Assembly (NCBI GenBank): GCA_963855995.1
Contig: OY979718.1
Span: forward strand, 30,785,282-30,849,281
Direction of reading: 5' to 3'
Length of the DNA stretch: 64,000 nucleotides
DNA from: Muricea muricata
Lineage: Eukaryota; Cnidaria; Anthozoa; Malacalcyonacea; Plexauridae
Below the pieces are notes generated by a model, which saw only the letters and a list, made by a program, of their open reading frames with translations, ran no database searches and was not told where the DNA came from. The position numbers were made by a program, and so were the translations under genes. Shown here one piece after another: positions 60,084 to 64,000 of this stretch. How positions within the stretch are numbered: position 1 is the stretch's first letter; each line of letters begins with the position of its first letter.

Positions 60084-60930
60084 TCCCCGAGCCAACGGCG
60101 CGAAGCGCCGTGCGAGGGTACTAATTCCGCACGGCTATTTACACCCGGGAAAAGGAAAGCATAGCGAAGTCTGAAGTTCATCAAATATCGCGGGCGCGTG
60201 GTTCAAGGGTGGCGGTGAGTGGGAATGGGTGGTCATCACTGATCTCAAAAATATGGCGGACTATATTGCACTACAATATTCCGTATTTTTGCAAAAAGAT
60301 TTGGCAACTTTCACAACCAACGAAGGGTGGTCATTTCTGATCTCAGGAATATGGCGGACTATCAGGAGTAGCAAACACTTAAGGCATCCAAAAAGGCGAG
60401 AAATAAGACGAAAACGACTGCCACAAGACTCTTGAAGAGAGATTAATTCGGGGAAAATACAGAGAAGCACCAAGAATTAACTATGGCGTGAAACACAAGG
60501 CAAGTTTGTTGATAATGCGTATTTATACTTGTGTTTTAATGCTTTATAAAGGCCGGCGTAGCCGTACTCATCCAGTCTATTCACTGTTTAAATTCCAGAG
60601 TAAGTTTATGTTTAGTAAATGCAAGACTGTCTTCTTATTACTAATGTAATTAATAGGTTGTATTTTATACCAAATTTAAGCTTACATTAGGCGTAATAAC
60701 ATACTGATGACAAATGTTGTGCTATTTAAAAAAATTGTCAATAAAACAAGGATTAAAAACTGATATTTTGTCATTTTGAAAAAAATACACAGAAAGATTA
60801 ACAATTGCCGTGTTGCTATGACAACAACCTATCTCAGTACTTCATGTAATTCCGAAAATACAGTTGCATGCTCTTAGTTAGTGGCGAGGGGTTGCTGCAT
60901 GCATGTATTCCTAGTACTTTTTCTTCGTAA
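60084..60930 (+). repeat. Dispersed repeat A, copy 2 (diverged)
   Basis: It starts CCCCGAGCC with a different hairpin-like GGCGCGAAGCGCC head and ends GCATGCATGTATTCCTAG, matching the tail of copy 1. The middle contains a direct repeat around GATCTCA(A/G)(A/G)AATATGGCGGACTAT (about 60240 and 60338). It directly precedes the right GGTGTG array. Confidence 0.55.
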
Positions 60931-60944
60931 CATACCAAAAACAA

Positions 60945-61309
60945 GGTGTGCTTTCTAACACACCTAGCTGTGTTTCTCAAACTTGTGCATGATGTGTTCC
61001 AAAACACACCATGGTGTGTTTTCATCGAAAAGGTGTGTTTCCTAACACAGCTTGTATTTTTCAAAGGTGTGTAATAAAAGGTGTGTAAAAATAGGGTGTG
61101 TTTTTGTACACATCTTGGTGCGTTTTCTTACACATATTGATGTGTTTTCCAGCACACCTTGGTGTGTTTTCCAACACACCATGGTGTGTTTTCTGATTAT
61201 AAGTAAAAAGGTGTGTTAAAATTACACACCTTTGTGTGCTATTGTGCACACCTTGGTGTGTACTAAAACACACCTTGGTGTGTTATCAAACACACCTGTT
61301 TTTAGAGTG
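60945..61309. repeat. Right GGTGTG/CACACC palindrome array
   Basis: About fifteen units like CACACCTTGGTGTG and CACACCATGGTGTG, ending with the inverted terminal ACACACCTGTTTTTAGAGTG. Confidence 0.85.
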
Positions 61310-61460
61310 TAAGATATGTATAAAACGAACAGAAAGAAACATTAGCAATTCCATGTGAGATATTTGAGATTAAGTTGATATTAGGGATATTATGACGTTG
61401 GGTATAGAATAAGTAGTAAAAATGTCGAACAGCATAAAAAGTAGAACTTAGTAACTGATA

Positions 61461-61470
61461 GGGGAGGAGA
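61461..61470 (+). other. Polypurine tract of the LTR retrotransposon
   Basis: GGGGAGGAGA immediately precedes the TG of the 3' LTR. Confidence 0.75.
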
Positions 61471-61620
61471 TGTAGTAACCTAACACTAATAATAGATATG
61501 ATTCTAATAATAACTAGACTAATTATTAAGCAGCATAGAATATGTAAATATGTCAATCATTGTTCACATTGTATGAGGGTTCTGGATGTAAACAAATGTA
61601 ATAGAGGACACGGTACAACA
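61471..61620 (+). repeat. 3' LTR
   Basis: Same length as the 5' LTR and about ten differences. Directly after it, CACGGTACAACATTCTGG is repeated once more (61636-61653), a local tandem duplication across the LTR-flank junction. Confidence 0.9.
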
Positions 61621-61742
61621 TTCTGGACCCTGTCACACGGTACAACATTCTGGACCCTGTTACCTTGATGCATTTGGAAAACAAAACCTCTTTGGCCATG
61701 TCCAGGATATTTTCCCATTTCTATAGCTGACTTTGTTTTCAG

Positions 61743-61882
61743 GTATTGGATTTACACATACTGCCAGGTACAAACCTAAAACAAAGCGAGTGTGTACTTT
61801 CTTTAAACCTCCTGGTAGTATCTACTTTCTACATAAGCAGCTTAGCTGGAAAGAGTTCCATAAAGATGCTGCTGAGTCCTGA
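61743..61882 (+). CDS. Possible terminal exon of an unidentified gene
   Basis: After acceptor TTTGTTTTCAG a 45-codon frame reads RYKPKTKRVCTFFKPPGSIY and FLHKQLSWKEFHKDAAES, then TGA. The composition is coding-like (conserved-looking Trp, Cys and Pro). No partner exon was found; the retrotransposon inserted about 120 bp upstream may have separated it from its gene. Confidence 0.35.
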
Positions 61883-62499
61883 AATGTCAGGCTAACATAT
61901 GCAACAGCATTCAGCGAAACAAAACGAAGCTAGCAAAAAAAATGCTCAAAAGAAAAAAAAACTATGTCAATATAATCTTTAACCATTTGTATATAAGATC
62001 TAAGGGTAATTTGTGTGATCCAAAAACACTTTATTATCAAACAGGACAAACATCGAAGCGTGTTGCCGTGTCTATTAAAATCGTACGTAAAATACAAAGT
62101 ATATGTTGTGCGAAACGTACCTGAAAGAAGAATTCCCCTGCATTTATAGTAGATTCTTGCTCCGACAAGTAAGGTAAACACCTTTTTTCACCGTTAAGCA
62201 AATGTAGTATAAAAACATATTCAAAGAAATCAAAATATTTTAAGATTATTTCCTTTTTCTCGCTATCTCGTAAACAATTTTTTGTTAAAAATCAGGGGGT
62301 CGAAGGACTTTGCCGGACGTATGGCATCGCATTTTGGGTCAGTGGTAGCTACCTGCAGCCCGGGACCAATCGGGACCAATTTTGACCAATTTTGCAAATT
62401 GCCGCCATTAAATTGGCTTCAAAGATGGCGGCGTGTGCTTTCTCCAGTTGTAATCAGTGAACTCAATAATAATAAAGCTCGGTGGCTGGGTCACAGCCA
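61883..62499. other. Intergenic sequence
   Basis: No gene. A tandem GGGACCAAT-type patch (about 62361-62395) and CCGCCATTAAATTGG/GATGGCGGCG motifs were noted. Confidence 0.35.
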
Positions 62500-62562
62500 T
62501 CCCAGCGCACGTTACGTCATTGCATACATTATTATATAATGACGTAACGTGCGCTGGGATGC
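62499..62562. repeat. Perfect palindrome beside repeat A copy 3
   Basis: CATCCCAGCGCACGTTACGT at about 62499 and its complement ending near 62562 form an arm of about 24 bp around a 14-bp AT-rich loop. Confidence 0.75.
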
Positions 62563-63485
62563 TGTGGTTTGGTTTGGACGTTCGACTTTTTAGCTGACGT
62601 CATTGAATTCTGAGGGTTTTTTAAAATAAATTGTCTTGAAATGATTGAAATCTGTAAGGAAACAACTCGAAATCATTAAAAAACAATAAAACTAAATAAA
62701 AAAATACGGAAAAGACGACGAAAAAACGCGCCAGCAGAAGGAAACAAGAACGGAACGTACATAAAAGGTAGCCATATTCAGACTATTCAGTAGCCGTAAT
62801 GATTCCACATTATAATTTCGAAGTTTACGTTTCTTTGTTTTGTAAAAGCAAGATTGTAGTTTTATTGCAAGTGTGAAAATAATTTCCAGGTAAAAAGTAC
62901 GACCGTAGCTATTTTAATCAAAAATGCATGGCTTGAAATGGTTTTTATTGCAAAATAAAGATTTAATAAGTAAAAAGCAAATTCCAAAAAAAGACATCTT
63001 GAGAATGCAAGATATGCTTCAAAACAAGACGCAGGTTGAAACTGTAAATTTTCGACCTTATTTCAAAGTCATCATCAGGAAGCATATCTTGCATTCTCAA
63101 GATGTCTTTTTTTGGAATTTGCTTTTTACTTTACTTTTTTAAATTGTCGGCTGGTCATGGTTTTTAAAGACTTAATAGTTTATAAATATTCATCAAAAAC
63201 GTTTTAATAATGTAGCGTAATAAATTGTATTTCATACCGTACCAAAGTTCACACTACGCATGATAACATACGGACCACAGACATTTAAAAAATTAAGTAT
63301 TTTGTCATTATATCTGGTAATTCTTTCATTATTTTCACAGTTATTTAAAAAATATAGAACGCATTATTAAAAACAGCCGTGTCGGCATGTTGCTATGACA
63401 ACAATCCTGAGAATACTTCATGTTCCGAAAATTTAGTTGAATCTTTGATATACTTTTGCGTGCATGCATGTATTTCTAGACTAGT
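62563..63485 (+). repeat. Dispersed repeat A, copy 3
   Basis: Matches copy 1 from TTTGGACGTT(T/C)GAC to the GCATGCATGTATTTC tail in the same orientation, interrupted by a foldback insertion at about 62965-63172. The CCCCGAGCC head is missing. Confidence 0.7.
62965..63172. repeat. Foldback insertion inside repeat A copy 3
   Basis: Compared with copy 1, about 200 bp are inserted between AGATTTAA and TAGTTTATAAAT. AAGCAAATTCCAAAAAAAGA through AAGATATGCTT (about 62973-63017) is mirrored exactly at 63082-63126, giving arms of about 50 bp around a 64-bp loop. TTAA is found at both borders. Confidence 0.7.
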
Positions 63486-64000
63486 AACCTATATAATTAT
63501 ACAGATAGATTGTTCGTGATAGGCAACTAGCCAATACAGTACATCACACTGCATGAACGTAAATAAAACTTAATAAATCTGCATGAAAGCAACAATTCTG
63601 GCAAAAACTATAATAATTGTGGACAGCACGCGTGGATCTCAAATTACACGCATCTTGTTATAACTTCGTCAAAAAAATCTCTCCTCTCCCCTCTTTCCCC
63701 TAATCAATATTGAATATCACGAAAACTGGTTGTTGGCAATGTCAACAACAAATTACATTCAACATCATTCACGAGGGGGTAAGGGGGGATTTATTAAAGC
63801 GAAGATCAGCGCCAGGCAGATTTGACGCTATCCTTAGTCCTTAGAAAGCTTACTGTCCACATAATTTTTGCCAGGATTGTCTGAAAGTCACCGCCATTGC
63901 AAAAAGTTTAATTGCGCATTATTTAAGATCATTATAAAGCAAATTTTGAGGATTTTTATGAAGTACGTTAGTAAAGCCTAAAGGTTAAATTTGTGATGAC
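63486..64000. other. Window end, no recognised feature
   Basis: AT-rich sequence with a GGGGGTAAGGGGGGA patch near 63774; no gene seen. Confidence 0.35.

Larger units (their letters stand above)
56824..61309. mobile_element. 4.5-kb DNA element with GGTGTG-rich inverted ends and TA duplication
   Basis: The ends are CACTCTAAAAAAAGGTGTGT and ACACACCTGTTTTTAGAGTG, flanked by TA on both sides (56822-56823, 61310-61311). The inverted ends consist of short palindromes around GGTGTG/CACACC over about 430 bp (left) and 365 bp (right). Inside are a two-exon frame on the minus strand and a copy of repeat A. No transposase is recognised, so this is a non-autonomous element of unknown superfamily. It sits in the 3' part of the retrotransposon. 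Confidence 0.75.
52591..61620 (+). mobile_element. Ty3/gypsy-like LTR retrotransposon, interrupted by a DNA element
   Basis: 150-bp LTRs (52591-52740 and 61471-61620) begin TG and end CA. TTCTG is duplicated at 52586-52590 and 61621-61625. A primer-binding-like TGGCGACGAG follows the 5' LTR by 2 bases and a purine tract GGGGAGGAGA directly precedes the 3' LTR. Gag, protease, reverse transcriptase, RNase H and integrase follow in gypsy order. The 9.0-kb span includes a 4.5-kb insertion at 56824-61309; without it the element is about 4.5 kb. Coding frames contain several shifts, stops and deletions, so it is inactive. Confidence 0.9.

Noticed and set aside
52591-61620. Retroviral envelope gene in the LTR element
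   Set aside because: The space after integrase is occupied by a DNA element; no signal peptide, furin site or membrane segment of an envelope was seen.

Overview
The window is animal nuclear DNA, AT-rich and crowded with transposable elements. Genes have GT-AG introns, and the content (a lipoxygenase gene, P2X7-tail-like genes, an expanded transposase-like gene family, THAP and SANT-like remnants, a Polinton/Maverick, many hAT and PIF-type MITEs) fits a cnidarian best. That assignment is an inference from gene families, not proven by the sequence.

Layout. 1-25 kb: a partial SANT-like gene, then a minus-strand multi-exon lipoxygenase gene (nine phase-checked exons, 2868-23472, plus a tentative one at 24.8 kb) whose introns hold MITEs, a P2X7-like pseudogene, a THAP remnant and a 2.3-kb Polinton-like mini-element (9925-12239) encoding only a zinc finger plus packaging ATPase. 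26.8-50.5 kb: a plus-strand multi-exon transposase-like gene, broken in exon 2 by a complete 17.0-kb Polinton (27212-44223, 6-bp target duplication CCTACT, inverted ends) and carrying a 2.2-kb hAT element in a later intron. 50.5-52 kb: a tail-to-tail P2X7-like gene. 52.6-61.6 kb: a Ty3/gypsy-like retrotransposon with 150-bp LTRs and a 5-bp target duplication, itself interrupted by a 4.5-kb DNA element with GGTGTG-rich inverted ends, a TA duplication and a small spliced gene. The rest is dispersed repeats.

The Polinton carries an integrase with a split chromodomain, a packaging ATPase, the C-terminal part of a capsid-like protein, a collagen-shafted fibre gene, several small membrane proteins and a protein-primed-type DNA polymerase B cut off before its catalytic motifs by the right terminal repeat. 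Its genes form divergent and convergent clusters. Gene 3' ends repeatedly coincide with perfect or near-perfect hairpins (six clear cases), and starts share TAAATG or ATTAATAAA contexts. Together these look like a virus-like transcription-signal system resembling the mimivirus hairpin rule and the poxvirus late initiator. Another notable feature is a small membrane protein ending in overlapping PTAP and PPxY late-domain motifs.

Most genes in the Polinton, the mini-element and the retrotransposon are broken by single-base shifts, often in A or C homopolymers. This may be real decay or uncorrected long-read assembly error, and it limits statements about activity.
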